A model generated the notes under the pieces. That model was not told where the DNA came from and made no database searches. It saw nothing but the letters and a program-made list of their open reading frames with translations. A stretch of 64,000 bases of DNA from an uncultured Acetatifactor sp. (lineage in GTDB: Bacteria; Bacillota; Clostridia; Lachnospirales; Lachnospiraceae): the NCBI GenBank assembly GCA_910584865.1, contig CAJUCE010000001.1:62001-126000 (forward strand), in the 5' to 3' direction. Positions 8,295-17,192 of this stretch are shown in pieces (position 1 is the first letter of the stretch; each line of letters starts with the position of its first letter). A program made the position numbers and the translations under genes.

Positions 8295-10085
8295 ATGAGT
8301 GATAATCGAGACAATGAAATGGAACAGATCCAGCGCGGGCTGGAGGCTTTTCTGGAGAAGGAAATCAATCTATCGGATACAGGAAATACAGGGATAGGAA
8401 ACCGCAGAAAAACAGAGGGATTTCCGGAAGATGCGTCCGGTGCAGAGGGCCGTATGCGGGATGCCTATGCAGAAGAGGATGATACCTATTTTGAGGAAGG
8501 GGCCTATGCGGAGGAAGAGGTTTATCCCAAGAGCCGAACGCAGCTGGATATGGGATCTGGGAAGGGCAGATATGAGACCGGAAGAGACGGGAGTTTGGCG
8601 TATGAGGATTACGGGGAGTACCGGGAGCCTCAAGGCCGGCCGCGGCAGGATAAGGGGCGTGGGAGAAGCAGGTACGAGATTGAAGCTGACAGGGAAATGA
8701 CGCGGAGGGGATATTCAGAGTACGATGACTATGAGGAGGACGAAGCATTTTCCGGAGAGGCGCGGATGTATGAGGATGCACAGGGGGATGAAAGCGAAGA
8801 TTGGGATGCGCCCGGAAGACGGGCTCCGGTAAGAAAACGGGCGCGGCAGGCCGGAGAAGCGGAGAGATACTATGAAGAGTCTCCGATGCGGCGTTCCCGC
8901 AGAGGGACGTATGAGGAGATTCCCCAGGATAGGCGTCCCCGCAGAGAGGCATATGAGGAGATTCCTGAAGAGAGGCAGGCCAGGCGCAGAGAACGGGAAG
9001 AGGACAAAGGCAGGAAGCGTTTCGCAGAGGAAGAACTCCCGAAGCGGAGAAAAGGGCCGGGGAAGGCCGGGCAGGAGGATTCTGAGATGGCACATAAAAA
9101 GCCTGGCGCGCAAAAAGCCCAGAAGAAGAAACGGAAAAAGAAACATCGCCTGCTGAAATTGCTGATTGTAGCGGTGCTCCTGTTAGCGGTATTGGGGGTG
9201 GGGGCATACAAGCTGGTAGGCACAGTATACGGCAAGATGAATTACAGAGAGATCGCCTCTGTGGCGGGAGCTCCCATGCAGGAAGACGGCGTGGTTAATA
9301 TTTTGCTCATCGGCAATGACTCCCGTGAAAACGGTGAAGACGGCCGTTCGGATGCCATGATTTTACTGTCTATCAGCAGTAAGACGAAGAAGATCTATAT
9401 GACGTCTCTGCTGCGGGATATGTATGTGGACATTCCCGGGCATGACGGAAACCGTCTGAACGCGGCCTATTCTTTCGGCGGTGCGGAGCTGCTTATGGAG
9501 ACCATCGAGAAGAATTTTGATATTTCGGTGAATCGCTATATTCTGGTGAACTTTGAGGCTTTTGCCGGTCTGGTGGATGCAGTGGACGGAATCGAGCTGG
9601 AGTTGAGCAGTGAGGAGATCGAGTATATTAATGCCTATCTGGTAGAGTATAATGTACTGACGGACAGGCCCCAGGGGACGGACAATATGGACACTTCTGT
9701 CAGCGGCCTGGTACATCTGAACGGTCCCCAGGCGCTGGCATACAGCAGAAACCGCTATCTGGGTACGGATTTTGGCAGAACGGACCGGCAGAGGAAGGTG
9801 CTGACGGCAGTGATCAAGAAGCTGCCTTCGGCCATGGTAGGGAATGCAAAGGGGCTCCTGGACGGGCTGATGCCTAATCTGACCACTAATCTGACCCAGA
9901 ATGAATGCTTCCGGCTCAGTCTGATGGCAGGTAAGTTTCTTACCTATGATATTGAAGCAGACAGTATTCCGCAGCCCGGTACCTACAGGGATGTAACCAT
10001 TCGGAAGATGGCTGTGCTGGAAGTGGATTTCGATACCAATATCAAATATTTGAAAGATAAATTATATGGAGGACAGGAGGATTGA
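8295..10085 (+). CDS. LytR-CpsA-Psr (LCP) family glycopolymer attachment enzyme with long charged N-terminus
   Basis: The protein is 596 residues. Residues 1-285 are low-complexity, rich in Arg, Glu, Asp and Tyr, with repeated segments such as RGTYEEIPQDRRPRREAYEE. They precede a basic stretch and one membrane segment at about 288-308. The rest is a complete LCP domain: NILLIGNDSRENGEDGRSDAMIL, SLLRDMYVDIPGH, GPQALAYSRNRY and FGRTDRQRKVL. LCP enzymes transfer lipid-linked glycopolymers to peptidoglycan outside the membrane. The unusually long cytoplasmic tail is probably disordered and might be a target for phosphorylation or protein contacts (inference). It lies in tandem with a small membrane protein and a CapA lipoprotein, consistent with capsule or wall-polymer assembly. 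Confidence 0.9.
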   Translation: MSDNRDNEMEQIQRGLEAFLEKEINLSDTGNTGIGNRRKTEGFPEDASGAEGRMRDAYAEEDDTYFEEGAYAEEEVYPKSRTQLDMGSGKGRYETGRDGSLAYEDYGEYREPQGRPRQDKGRGRSRYEIEADREMTRRGYSEYDDYEEDEAFSGEARMYEDAQGDESEDWDAPGRRAPVRKRARQAGEAERYYEESPMRRSRRGTYEEIPQDRRPRREAYEEIPEERQARRREREEDKGRKRFAEEELPKRRKGPGKAGQEDSEMAHKKPGAQKAQKKKRKKKHRLLKLLIVAVLLLAVLGVGAYKLVGTVYGKMNYREIASVAGAPMQEDGVVNILLIGNDSRENGEDGRSDAMILLSISSKTKKIYMTSLLRDMYVDIPGHDGNRLNAAYSFGGAELLMETIEKNFDISVNRYILVNFEAFAGLVDAVDGIELELSSEEIEYINAYLVEYNVLTDRPQGTDNMDTSVSGLVHLNGPQALAYSRNRYLGTDFGRTDRQRKVLTAVIKKLPSAMVGNAKGLLDGLMPNLTTNLTQNECFRLSLMAGKFLTYDIEADSIPQPGTYRDVTIRKMAVLEVDFDTNIKYLKDKLYGGQED

Positions 10086-10091
10086 TTCGGC

Positions 10092-10400
10092 ATGGATATG
10101 ATAATGTATCTCTTTATTGCATTAATATGTTTCAATGTGGCGGCGAAGATCTTCAACAGCGAGGAGAGAAATAAAGTTTTCAACAAACGTCCCATCGAGG
10201 TGGTGGATGTAAAAAAGTATAACAAATACTGTGGAACTCTGGTGATTGTTTTCTGTTTTGCCGCCGAGTTTACGCTGTTCGTAGGGAAGATATTTGGCGG
10301 GTGGGTCAATGTCGTCAGTCCCCTGTTCCTGATCGGGGAAGCCGTGGGGGTTATGTTTATTTACAATAGAATTGAAATCAAGATGTTGAAAAAAAGGTAA
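10092..10400 (+). CDS. Small three-helix membrane protein of unknown function
   Basis: The 102-residue protein has three hydrophobic segments, at about residues 1-20, 46-68 and 72-92, with a charged loop (NSEERNKVFNKRPIEVVDVKKY) between the first two. It begins 6 nt after the LCP stop and ends 12 nt before the capA-like start, so it belongs to the same operon. The general layout resembles small DUF3784-type proteins, but no signature motif is certain. A supporting role in envelope assembly is suggested only by position. Confidence 0.65.
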   Translation: MDMIMYLFIALICFNVAAKIFNSEERNKVFNKRPIEVVDVKKYNKYCGTLVIVFCFAAEFTLFVGKIFGGWVNVVSPLFLIGEAVGVMFIYNRIEIKMLKKR

Positions 10401-10412
10401 CAGGGAATCGTC

Positions 10413-11753
10413 ATGAGAGATGGAAAAAGGAGTCTGCCTGCCATATTGATGATTGCGCTTTTGCTGAGTGCCTGCGGAGGCGGGGAGGAACCGTCGGTGG
10501 CGGAGGTATCTGCCGTTGCGCTGAAGGAAGAAACGTTTCCGGGTATGCTGTCGGGAGCTGACGGAGAGGGGACATCCGGTGAGGGAGGCGAAGAGGGGTC
10601 AAGGGACGGGGAAGAGCAGACACCGGAGAGCGCGTCTGCAGAGAGCGGTTTTGCCGGGATGGAGGAGGCAGTGTCTGCAGAGAGCGGTTTTGCCGGGACG
10701 GAGGAAGGGGCCTCTGCGGGGAGCGGATTACTTTCAGGACAGGAAGATACAATAAGCGGTTCCGGGGAGGTAGGAGCGTCAGAACCGGATCCCGATACAG
10801 TCAAAGTCACAATATCCGCGGCAGGAGATGTGACCATGGGAAATTATTTGGGGCAGGGATATGAAGTTTCCTTTCGCCAGACCTATGACCAGGGTGTGGG
10901 CGACAGTTACTTTTTCGAGAATGTGGCGGATATTTTCGGGGCGGATGACCTGACCTTAGTGAATCTGGAAGGGCCGCTGACGCGCTCGGAGAATGCCAGG
11001 ACAGAGCAGACATACTGTATTTCGGGAGATCCGGAGTATGTGAATATTTTGACGGCAGGCAATGTGGAAGTGGTGGGCTTGGCCAATAACCACCGCCTGG
11101 ATTACTGGGAAGAAGGGACCGCCGATACGGTGGCGGCACTGGAAGAAGCCGGGATTTCCTATGCCTATGACGATATTTACTGTATGACGCAGGTAAAGGG
11201 GATCCGGATCGGCATCGTCTCAGTCAATGAAGTAGGGCAGGGGGCCGGTGTGGAAAAGTTTCTGAAGGAGGGCATTGCGCAGCTTCGCGGGCAGGGGGCG
11301 GATTTGGTTCTGGCCAGCTGTCACTGGGGGATCGAGAGGGAATACTATCCGGAGGATTATCAGAAAAGTCTGGGCAGGAAGTGCATCGACTGGGGAGCTG
11401 ATCTGGTGATCGGCCATCATCCTCATGTATTGCAGGGAGTGGAGGAGTATGAGGGAAAGTTTATCTTGTACAGCCTGGGAAATTTTTGTTTCGGCGCAAA
11501 CCGGAATCCGGAGGATAAGGATTGCATGATTTTTCAGCAGACATTTACCTTTGTGGAGGGGGAAAGGCGGGAGGATCGGGATATCCGCGTGATTCCATGT
11601 TCGGTCAGTTCCGTATCTACGCGCAACGATTACAAGCCCACTCCGGCGCAGGGGCAGGAGGCCGGAAGGATTTTAGAGAGAATCAATGAATACAGCCGGG
11701 ATTTTGGCGTGCAGTTCGACAGCGAGGGGTATCTGACACAGACGGACTTTTAA
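10413..11753 (+). CDS. CapA-family lipoprotein (PGA_cap metallophosphatase-like domain)
   Basis: The 446-residue protein starts with a lipoprotein signal ending LLLSACGGG. A Ser/Glu/Gly-rich linker contains a near-exact 16-residue duplication (SAESGFAGMEEAV and SAESGFAGTEEGA). From about residue 130 a CapA/PgsA domain follows, with SAAGDVTMG, LVNLEGPLT, GLANNHRLDYWEEG, ASCHWGIE and VIGHHPHVLQG, which are the conserved metal-ligand regions of this calcineurin-like family. Members are linked to poly-gamma-glutamate or capsule production, although the reaction is unsettled. It is the last gene of the LCP operon. The linker duplication suggests length variation. Confidence 0.88.
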   Translation: MRDGKRSLPAILMIALLLSACGGGEEPSVAEVSAVALKEETFPGMLSGADGEGTSGEGGEEGSRDGEEQTPESASAESGFAGMEEAVSAESGFAGTEEGASAGSGLLSGQEDTISGSGEVGASEPDPDTVKVTISAAGDVTMGNYLGQGYEVSFRQTYDQGVGDSYFFENVADIFGADDLTLVNLEGPLTRSENARTEQTYCISGDPEYVNILTAGNVEVVGLANNHRLDYWEEGTADTVAALEEAGISYAYDDIYCMTQVKGIRIGIVSVNEVGQGAGVEKFLKEGIAQLRGQGADLVLASCHWGIEREYYPEDYQKSLGRKCIDWGADLVIGHHPHVLQGVEEYEGKFILYSLGNFCFGANRNPEDKDCMIFQQTFTFVEGERREDRDIRVIPCSVSSVSTRNDYKPTPAQGQEAGRILERINEYSRDFGVQFDSEGYLTQTDF

Positions 11754-11820
11754 GGACAATGAGTCAGGCTGCGGGACAGGGATTTTGAGAGCATATAGAA
11801 AGAAAACGGAGGATGAGAGA

Positions 11821-12957
11821 ATGGAAAAAAGAAGCATGGATAAGTTGGGGATTGCACCGTCTTTGTTGGGATTTGGCTGTATGCGTTTTCCGGTGACGGC
11901 TGACGGCGGGGTAGATGAACCGGAAGCCGAGAGGATGTTGGATCGGGCGATTGCAGCCGGGGTGAACTATATTGACACGGCGTATGCCTATCATGGCGGG
12001 GAGAGCGAGAGAGTGGTGGGCAGAGTCATGAAGAAGTATGACCGGAAATCCTATTATCTTGCTACCAAGCTTCCCTGCTGGAAGGTTGAGACAAAAGAGG
12101 ATGTGGAGAAGCTTTTCCGGGAACAGCTGGAGAAATTGCAGACGGACTACATAGATTTTTATCTGATGCATGCGCTGGACGGGAAAGGTTTCCGCAGGAT
12201 GGTGGAGCTGGGATGTATTCCCATACTGGAGGAGATGAAAGCCAGCGGAAGGATCCGCTATCTGGGATTTTCCTTCCATGATAATTATGAAGCATTTGAA
12301 GAGATTCTGACATACCGGGACTGGGATTTCTGCCAGATCCAGCTGAATTACATGGATGCGGATTCCCAGGCAGGGATGAAGGGATACCGGCTTGCGGAGG
12401 AGAGACAGGTGCCGCTGGTCATCATGGAACCGGTGAAGGGAGGCACGCTGGCAGCGTTTGCAGGGGATATTATGGAGAAATTCCGCACGCTGGATCCGGA
12501 GGCTTCCGCCGCTTCCTATGCGCTGCGCTGGGTGGGAAGTCTGCCCAATGTAAAGGTGATTCTCAGCGGGATGTCCACCATGGAGCAGGTGGAGGATAAT
12601 CTGATGACCTTCAGCCCGTTCAGGCCGCTTTCAGAGAAGGAGACGAATACCATCGATGAAATCGTCGCATTGATCAACAGCCGGGTGCAAAACGGCTGTA
12701 CCGGATGCGGATACTGTATGCCCTGTCCTGCAGGAGTGGATATACCGGGGAATTTCAGAGTGTGGAATACTTACCATATGTACCAGAATTACAATATGGT
12801 CAAGGGCAGATGGGAGAATGGTCTGGGAGATGAGAAACAGGCGAAGAATTGTGTCAAATGCGGCAAATGCGAGGCAATCTGTCCTCAGAAGCTGGCTGTC
12901 AGGAGCGATTTGGAGAAGGTGCAGACGGATCTGGACAAGAAGGAATTTGTGTTTTAA
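11821..12957 (+). CDS. Aldo/keto reductase with C-terminal ferredoxin-type 4Fe-4S domain
   Basis: The product is 378 residues. The TIM-barrel part has the AKR signatures VNYIDTAYAYHGGES (active-site Tyr at about 55-57), YYLATKLP with the catalytic Lys, and DYIDFYLMHALD. The C-terminus carries two cysteine clusters, CTGCGYCMPCPAGVDIP and CVKCGKCEAICPQ, typical of the clostridial AKR subfamily with an iron-sulphur domain. ATG at 11821 is chosen over TTG 11785 because GGAGGATGAGAGA precedes it. Substrate is unknown. The AraC-type regulator starts 3 nt after the stop, so the two genes are probably co-transcribed. Confidence 0.9.
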   Translation: MEKRSMDKLGIAPSLLGFGCMRFPVTADGGVDEPEAERMLDRAIAAGVNYIDTAYAYHGGESERVVGRVMKKYDRKSYYLATKLPCWKVETKEDVEKLFREQLEKLQTDYIDFYLMHALDGKGFRRMVELGCIPILEEMKASGRIRYLGFSFHDNYEAFEEILTYRDWDFCQIQLNYMDADSQAGMKGYRLAEERQVPLVIMEPVKGGTLAAFAGDIMEKFRTLDPEASAASYALRWVGSLPNVKVILSGMSTMEQVEDNLMTFSPFRPLSEKETNTIDEIVALINSRVQNGCTGCGYCMPCPAGVDIPGNFRVWNTYHMYQNYNMVKGRWENGLGDEKQAKNCVKCGKCEAICPQKLAVRSDLEKVQTDLDKKEFVF

Positions 12958-12959
12958 GT

Positions 12960-13859
12960 ATGGAAAAGGCGTTTAAACTTGATTTTGAGAATGACAAGGC
13001 CGGAAGCCTGTATGTAAACTGCTGCGGATGTTCCCGCACCGAAAGCCTGCACAGCTTCGGTCCGGCTTCCAAACCCCATTATTTGATCCATTATGTGCTC
13101 AGCGGCAGAGGGGTTTTCCGGTTTCATGACAAAGAGTATCGGCTGGAAGCAGGATATGGATTTTTGATACAACCCAATGAGCTGGCGTTTTACCAGGCGG
13201 ACGAGAAGGAGCCGTGGAGCTATCTGTGGGTTGGCTTCGGAGGGAACCGGGCAGGCGAATATCTGAATTCCATGGGCCTGTCGGCCAGGCATCCGATTTT
13301 TGCCTGCAGCAGGGACGAGGAATTATATGCCATCGTCCGGGATATGATGGAACATAATACCTTCGGCGTGGCGGATGACCTGCGCCGGAACGGACAGCTG
13401 GGCGTCTTTTTGTCTGTTTTGGCGGAGAGCGCCGGCGTGGTGTCAAAGGATGAGGAGGATAAGGGGAATCAGTATGTGAAAAAGGCGGTGTCCTTTATCC
13501 AGAGCAATTACTGCAATCCCATCAAGGTGACGGATGTGGCTGATTATGTGTGCATTAACAGGAGTTACCTTTATACGCTTTTCCAAAACTATCTGGGGAT
13601 GTCACCTCAACAGTTTCTCACCACATTCCGTATAACAAAGGCAAGAGAATTGCTGGATTCCACATCTTACCCCATCGAAAGCATTGCCTTGTCCTGCGGC
13701 TACAATGATGCGCTGGTATTTACCAAGGCATTTCGGGCCATGAAGGGGATGTCCCCCTCCCAATATCGGCGGGAGAGTCACAAAGAAAATACCAAAGAAC
13801 AGCTGCATGAAGTGGAACACCTGATCACACAGCTCCTGAAGTCTCAGGAGAAATTATAA
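12960..13859 (+). CDS. AraC-family transcriptional regulator with cupin-like sensor domain
   Basis: The 299-residue protein has an N-terminal AraC-binding cupin region (YLIHYVLSGRGVFRFHDKEYRLEAGYGFLIQPNE) and two C-terminal helix-turn-helix motifs (VADYVCINRSYLYTLFQNYLG and IESIALSCGYNDALVFTKAFR). The layout matches regulators of sugar use such as MsmR/RafR. ATG at 12960 matches where the family begins. The open frame extends back into the AKR gene but that part has no similarity. The Shine-Dalgarno is weak, so translation may depend on coupling to the AKR gene. The ligand is unknown. Confidence 0.88.
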   Translation: MEKAFKLDFENDKAGSLYVNCCGCSRTESLHSFGPASKPHYLIHYVLSGRGVFRFHDKEYRLEAGYGFLIQPNELAFYQADEKEPWSYLWVGFGGNRAGEYLNSMGLSARHPIFACSRDEELYAIVRDMMEHNTFGVADDLRRNGQLGVFLSVLAESAGVVSKDEEDKGNQYVKKAVSFIQSNYCNPIKVTDVADYVCINRSYLYTLFQNYLGMSPQQFLTTFRITKARELLDSTSYPIESIALSCGYNDALVFTKAFRAMKGMSPSQYRRESHKENTKEQLHEVEHLITQLLKSQEKL

Positions 13860-13871
13860 AAAAACAGCAAG

Positions 13872-14043
13872 CGCCGGAAGTGCTATGTCGGAAAGGGTAC
13901 TGCGGATGGCGGTTGCGGAACTGGAAAAACAGCAATCGCCATCAGCAGTGCCCATAGGACTTACGGACGCATGCATTAAGCGGCCGGAAGTGCTATGTCG
14001 GAAAGGGTACTGCGGATGGCGGTTGCGGAACTGGAATAGGAGG
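13872..14043 (+). repeat. Two-stem palindromic repeat (copy A) with a preceding half-copy; supplies an RBS
   Basis: The full copy spans 13930-14043. Outer arms 13932-13949 and 14009-14026 pair at 16 of 18 positions plus one wobble. Inner arms 13953-13961 and 13989-13997 pair at 8 of 9. The apical part reads TACGGACGCAT...TTAAGCGG and the 3' end TTGCGGAACTGGAATAGGAGG. The last six bases are the Shine-Dalgarno of the next gene. The segment 13872-13925 is an almost exact direct duplicate of the right half (13982-14035). Copy B near speE shares apical and 3' consensus but has different arm sequences. Confidence 0.8.
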
Positions 14044-14049
14044 CGCCAA

Positions 14050-16248
14050 GTGAGAATTTTGCTTTTATTACGGGGTTCGGCCAGCTGCGGAAAATCCACC
14101 TGGATTGAGCGCAATGGCTTAAAGCCCTATACATTATCCGCAGATGATATCCGGCTGTTATGTCAGAGTCCGGTGATGCAGACAGATGGGACGGAGGGGA
14201 TCAGCCAAGCCAATGACGGCATAGTATGGAAGACTTTATTTCAGATTTTGGAAATCCGGATGCAGAGAGGCGATTTTACGGTAATTGACGCTACGAATTC
14301 CAAGAGCAAGGAGATGAATCGGTACAAGGAGATGTGCGAGACATACCGGTATCGAATTTATTGTGTGGATTTCACGGATATTCCCATCGAGGAAGTAAAG
14401 CGAAGGAACAGGGACAGGGAGAATTACAAGAAGGTGCCGGAGGAAGTTATCGATAATATGTATTCCAGATTTCGTACCCAGAAGATTCCTTCTGGTATCA
14501 AAGTAATCGCTCCCGATGAACTGGACACGATCTGGCTCAGACTGTTTGATATGTCGGCGTATAAAAAGATACATCATATCGGTGATATCCACGGCTGTAA
14601 CACGGTTCTGCAGAAATACCTGGAGGAAAACGGGGGCCTGAAGGACGACGAGATGTATATCTTCGTGGGGGATTACATAGACAGAGGTGTGGAAAATGTG
14701 GAGGTAGTGCAGTTCCTGATCTCGATTATGAACCGGAAGAACGTATTGATGCTGGAGGGCAATCATGAGCGCTGGCTCTGGCTGTGGGCAAATGACTGTG
14801 TGGGCAGATCCAAAGAATTTGAGCTGGTGACCAGACCGGCTCTGGAGGCGGCGAATATCGACAAAAAGGATGTGAGACAGCTGTACAGGAAGTTCGGCCA
14901 ATGTGCGTATTATCGTTATGGAGACCGGATTTTCCTGGTTACACACGGGGGATTGAGTACCATGCCGGAGAATCTGTCCATGGTGGCTACGGAACAGATG
15001 ATTAAGGGCGTGGGTAATTACAATGATTTTGAGGTGATATCAGATACGTTTTATGATACAGCCCCGGCCAACTGTTATCAGATTTACGGGCACCGAAATA
15101 CGAAGCATGTACCGGTGATGGTCAATGACAGAGTGTTTAACCTGGAAGGACAGGTGGAATTCGGAGGATGCCTGCGTTGTGTCCAGGTAGATGCCCGGGG
15201 GATCCGCTGTATCGAGACGGAGAATACGGTATACAAGGCTCCGGAGGTTCGGGCGGCAGAGACGGTGACTTCTTCTTCGATTGCGGATACCATTCTGGCA
15301 CTGCGGGGCAATCGGTATATACAGGAGAAGAAATTCGGTAATATTTCATCGTTTAATTATACGGACAAAGCCTTTTATAACAGGGTCTGGGATGAGCAGA
15401 CCGTCAGAGCCAGAGGGCTGTATATCGATACTGTAAAGGGAAAGGTGGTAGCGCGGGCCTACAATAAGTTTTTCAATGTCAATGAACGCCCGGAGACCAG
15501 ACTGGAGATGCTCCAGTACAGGCTGCAGTTTCCGGTAACGGCTTATGTGAAGGAGAACGGCTTTTTGGGGATTGTAAGCTACGACGAATATGAGGATGCA
15601 CTGTTTGCCGCAAGTAAATCTACCATAGACAGTCAGTATGCGGGATATTTTCAGAATATGCTCAGAAGCAGGATCTCGGAGGAAAATCTGAACCGGATAA
15701 AGGAGTTTGCAAAGGAAAAGGAAGTATCCTTTATATTTGAGTGTGTGGACATGGAGCATGATCCGCATATCATTGCATATCCGGAGAGCGGATTGTATCT
15801 TTTGGACATTGTGCACAACAGGCTGGAATTTGAGAAGTATGAATATGCGGATCTGTGTCATATAGGGGAGCAATTTGGGTTGAGGGTCAAGGAAAAGGCT
15901 TATGAGATTGCAGACTGGCAGGAGTTTTACGACTGGTACTACCAGGTTCTGGAGGAAGATTATACTTATGAAGGGCACACTATCGAAGGCTTTGTCATTG
16001 AGGACAGTACAGGATACATGACAAAGATCAAGCTTGCTTATTACAACTTCTGGAAAGCAATGCGGAGCGTGTCTCATGAGGCGATCCGTAAAGGGTATAT
16101 CAGCAAGACATCAGCCCTGACGACACCGCTGGCCAATGCGTATTATGCCTGGGTGAGGACTTTGCACGGGGAAAAGGACTGTGACAGCCTGCCCAGGGAC
16201 ATCTGTACCCTGCGGAGATGGTTTTATGAGGCGCAGGAAAAGAAATAA
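14050..16248 (+). CDS. Polynucleotide kinase - metallophosphatase - Rnl1-type RNA ligase fusion (RNA repair-like)
   Basis: The 732-residue protein has three parts. Residues 1-165 form a P-loop kinase (GSASCGKST at 9-17, VIDATNSK, RNRDRENYKKVPEEVI). Residues 172-395 form a calcineurin-like phosphatase (GDIHGC, GDYIDRG, GNHE, THGG, YGHRN). Residues 420-732 resemble T4 RNA ligase 1, with GLYIDTVKGKVVARAYNKFF, the nucleotidyl-lysine motif KENG (Lys 501), EGFVIE (Glu 646) and KIK (659-661). Together these could heal and seal broken RNA ends. The set recalls bacterial Pnkp, but no Hen1 methyltransferase is adjacent. GTG at 14050 is chosen because AGGAGG lies 6 nt upstream, and the longer frame from 13885 only translates the repeat. 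The substrate is unproven, and tRNA is a reasonable guess. Confidence 0.8.
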   Translation: MRILLLLRGSASCGKSTWIERNGLKPYTLSADDIRLLCQSPVMQTDGTEGISQANDGIVWKTLFQILEIRMQRGDFTVIDATNSKSKEMNRYKEMCETYRYRIYCVDFTDIPIEEVKRRNRDRENYKKVPEEVIDNMYSRFRTQKIPSGIKVIAPDELDTIWLRLFDMSAYKKIHHIGDIHGCNTVLQKYLEENGGLKDDEMYIFVGDYIDRGVENVEVVQFLISIMNRKNVLMLEGNHERWLWLWANDCVGRSKEFELVTRPALEAANIDKKDVRQLYRKFGQCAYYRYGDRIFLVTHGGLSTMPENLSMVATEQMIKGVGNYNDFEVISDTFYDTAPANCYQIYGHRNTKHVPVMVNDRVFNLEGQVEFGGCLRCVQVDARGIRCIETENTVYKAPEVRAAETVTSSSIADTILALRGNRYIQEKKFGNISSFNYTDKAFYNRVWDEQTVRARGLYIDTVKGKVVARAYNKFFNVNERPETRLEMLQYRLQFPVTAYVKENGFLGIVSYDEYEDALFAASKSTIDSQYAGYFQNMLRSRISEENLNRIKEFAKEKEVSFIFECVDMEHDPHIIAYPESGLYLLDIVHNRLEFEKYEYADLCHIGEQFGLRVKEKAYEIADWQEFYDWYYQVLEEDYTYEGHTIEGFVIEDSTGYMTKIKLAYYNFWKAMRSVSHEAIRKGYISKTSALTTPLANAYYAWVRTLHGEKDCDSLPRDICTLRRWFYEAQEKK

Positions 16249-16269
16249 GGCGGGATTATTTCTCCCGCC
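16249..16269. terminator. Convergent-gene hairpin
   Basis: GGCGGGA (16249-16255) pairs with TCCCGCC (16263-16269) between the convergent RNA-repair-like gene and diguanylate cyclase gene. It overlaps the end of the latter. T-tracts are modest on both strands. Confidence 0.55.
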
Positions 16270-17173
16270 ATTGTTCGCCCTTCCCATCGGACCAGACGAC
16301 TCTGTTCCGCCCTTGTTCCTTGGCCTCATAGAGCATGTTGTCCGCAATTTTCAGATAATCGTCATAGACATCGCTGCTCTGCGGAATCAAAGTGACACCG
16401 CCGATACTGATGGTAACCCATTCGGAGACAGGTGAGTTGTGAGGGATATGGAGGTCCTCCACAGCCTGGCGGATTGTCTGGAAAAATTCAAAGGCAGACT
16501 TGGCATCATTTCCGATTACGATGGCGACAAATTCTTCCCCGCCATAGCGTGCCAGAAAATCTGTAGCCCGCTGCAGATAGGAAGAGGCAGTCTTTGCTAC
16601 TGCGGCGATAACCTTGTCGCCGGCCGGATGGCCGAAGCTGTCATTGTATAATTTGAATTTATCAATATCAAAAATGCACACGGAGAAGGGTAGACCCAAG
16701 CGTCCGGCTTCCCGCCACTTCATCATGCTCTCATCCTTGTACCGCCTTCGATTGGCAATGCCGGTGAGCTGGTCTACCATGGCCTGCTGCATGAAATACA
16801 TTTGGTAATGAAAGAGCTTGATATGAGTATTGGCCCTCGCCTTTATTGTGATGGGGCTGAACGGCTTTGTGATATAATCCACGGCCCCAAGAGTAAGTCC
16901 CTTTTCCTCATGCTGGACATCGGATAGACCGCTGATGAGGATCACAGGTATGTACTTTGTCATGATAGTCTCCTGCAGCTTCTTCAGCAGGGTGAATCCG
17001 TCCATCTCCGGCATGATAATGTCCAGAAAGATCAGGGAAAACTGGCCTGTTTTCGCAAGACGCAGCCCCTCCTCACCGGTTTGGCAGATACTTACATCAT
17101 AGTCGGTTTTCAAAATGGATCTTAAATATTCGGCCTGTGCACGGCTGTCATCAATCACTAAAATATTTTCCAT
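16256..17173 (-). CDS. Response regulator-type diguanylate cyclase (REC-GGDEF)
   Basis: The 305-residue protein has an N-terminal receiver domain (VIDDS; phospho-acceptor Asp 51 in FLDIIMPEMDG; Lys in ITKPF) followed by a GGDEF domain. The active-site motif is GGEEF at 211-215. An inhibitory I-site RxxD (RATD, 202-205) lies exactly five residues before it, so the enzyme is likely active and feedback-inhibited by its product c-di-GMP. ATG at 17173 is chosen because receiver similarity starts there. It lies 19 nt after the multi-PAS gene on the same strand. The PAS protein has no kinase domain, so the phosphodonor must come from elsewhere. Confidence 0.92.
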   Translation of the reverse strand: MENILVIDDSRAQAEYLRSILKTDYDVSICQTGEEGLRLAKTGQFSLIFLDIIMPEMDGFTLLKKLQETIMTKYIPVILISGLSDVQHEEKGLTLGAVDYITKPFSPITIKARANTHIKLFHYQMYFMQQAMVDQLTGIANRRRYKDESMMKWREAGRLGLPFSVCIFDIDKFKLYNDSFGHPAGDKVIAAVAKTASSYLQRATDFLARYGGEEFVAIVIGNDAKSAFEFFQTIRQAVEDLHIPHNSPVSEWVTISIGGVTLIPQSSDVYDDYLKIADNMLYEAKEQGRNRVVWSDGKGEQWREK

Positions 17174-17192
17174 GTCCTGTCCATATCCTTTC

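Noticed and set aside
8365..9207. 280-residue minus-strand frame opposite the LCP gene
   Set aside because: Pro/Ser-rich shadow of the low-complexity LCP tail, without a ribosome-binding site.
13872..14043. Diversity-generating retroelement template/variable repeat
   Set aside because: The copies differ at both arms in a complementary manner, not only at adenines, and no reverse transcriptase is in the window.
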